Of a stretch of DNA of 5,756 bases, positions 5,349-5,756 are shown in pieces. Positions within the stretch are counted from its first letter, which is position 1; each line of letters starts with the position of its first letter. A program made the position numbers and the translations under genes. The notes below the pieces were generated by a model. The model was not told where the DNA came from. It searched no databases and saw nothing but the letters and a program-made list of their open reading frames with translations. This stretch comes from Gordonia sp. (in: high G+C Gram-positive bacteria) (lineage in GTDB: Bacteria; Actinomycetota; Actinomycetes; Mycobacteriales; Mycobacteriaceae): positions 1 through 5,756 of the forward strand of contig JASLJL010000007.1 of NCBI GenBank assembly GCA_030152405.1, read 5' to 3'.

Positions 5349-5756
5349 ATGGACGACGTGCCCGACCTCACTCGACGCGACGCGATCGCCGACGCCGCCC
5401 TCGATCTCGCCGCCGCGGGAGGAAATCGCGCGGTGACGCACGGCGGCGTCGACAAGGCTCTCGGGCTGCCGGCGGGGTCGACGTCGTACTACTTCCGAAC
5501 GCGGAGGTCGCTGCTCGACGCCGCGGTCCGACGGCTGACCTCGACGTCCCGGTCGGTGTTTCACGCCACGCCCGCCGACGGACCCGCCGACGTGATCGGC
5601 CGTTATCTCCACGACCTGATCACCGCCCGCAGCCGCGACGTCCGGGCTCGATTCGCGCTCGCCCCGGACGCCGCCGCCGACTCCGCACTGTCGCAGGCCC
5701 TCGCCGACAGCCTGTTCTCCCGCGACACCGCCGTCGCGCTCTTCGAATCGCTCGGC
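5349..5756 (+). CDS. TetR-family transcriptional regulator, N-terminal part (3' end outside window)
   Basis: This runs in frame from ATG 5349 to the last base without a stop, giving 136 visible residues. The N-terminal DNA-binding domain is clear: TRRDAIADAALDLAAAGG (8-25, helix 1), then a helix-turn-helix from AVTHGGVDKALGL (28-40) to the recognition helix PAGSTSYYFRTRRSLL (41-56), the TetR hallmark with YYF and a following Leu-Leu. After that, Ala/Arg-rich helices begin the ligand-binding domain, which is cut by the window end. There is no Shine-Dalgarno site; TAGAGT ends 8 bases before the ATG, so translation is probably from a nearly leaderless mRNA. It is divergent from the ZapE-like gene and flanks an 18-bp palindrome, the usual arrangement for a TetR repressor that controls itself and its neighbour. 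The ligand is unknown. Nothing in the visible part overlaps the TetR fragment at the left edge, so their relatedness cannot be judged. Confidence 0.85.
   Translation, partial: MDDVPDLTRRDAIADAALDLAAAGGNRAVTHGGVDKALGLPAGSTSYYFRTRRSLLDAAVRRLTSTSRSVFHATPADGPADVIGRYLHDLITARSRDVRARFALAPDAAADSALSQALADSLFSRDTAVALFESLG

Noticed and set aside
4914..5612. Minus-strand open frame of 232 codons spanning the ZapE-TetR gap
   Set aside because: It is out of frame with both well-recognised genes and covers their shared promoter; the product is Arg-rich shadow sequence.

Overview
The window comes from a high-GC actinobacterium, most likely a mycolic-acid-forming member of the Mycobacteriales (Gordonia, Williamsia, Dietzia, Rhodococcus or Mycobacterium type). 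The reasons are heavy G/C use at third codon positions, GTG starts, little reliance on Shine-Dalgarno sites at several genes, and three small families typical of Actinobacteria (DUF7455, DUF3039, DUF3099). From memory, unchecked, M. tuberculosis carries a YihY/BrkB protein, a DUF3039 protein and a DUF3099 protein in this same order and orientation (Rv2707, Rv2708c, Rv2709) between sigA and sigB. The middle of the window therefore looks like the sigA-sigB interval of a relative.

Layout, left to right: the 3' end of a TetR-type regulator (+, 1-351); a small zinc-finger-like DUF7455 protein (+, 462-659); a strong palindromic terminator (684-718); a 578-residue superfamily 2 DEAD/DEAH helicase (-, 773-2509); a 215-base divergent promoter region; a six-helix YihY/BrkB membrane protein (+, 2725-3675); a DUF3039 zinc-ribbon-like protein (-, 3680-3910) meeting it tail to tail; a 35-base divergent gap; a two-helix DUF3099 membrane protein (+, 3946-4338); an AFG1/ZapE-like ATPase (-, 4349-5314); and the 5' part of a second TetR regulator (+, 5349 to the window end), whose first 136 residues are visible.

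The genes mostly alternate in strand as single transcription units. Convergent ends are only 4 and 10 bases apart at two junctions and have hairpins in or beside the stop codons. Two divergent gaps are so short that the promoters must overlap. The most striking is between the ZapE-like gene and the second TetR gene. There an 18-bp palindrome has arms that read as a -10 hexamer (TAGAGT) in each direction, and both start codons lie exactly 8 bases from its ends. This suggests one site that sets transcription of both genes, probably through the TetR protein.

I do not see a defence system, mobile element, CRISPR array, tRNA or rRNA. Most of the window looks like conserved chromosomal housekeeping sequence. 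The ZapE-TetR pair at the right is the part most worth pursuing.
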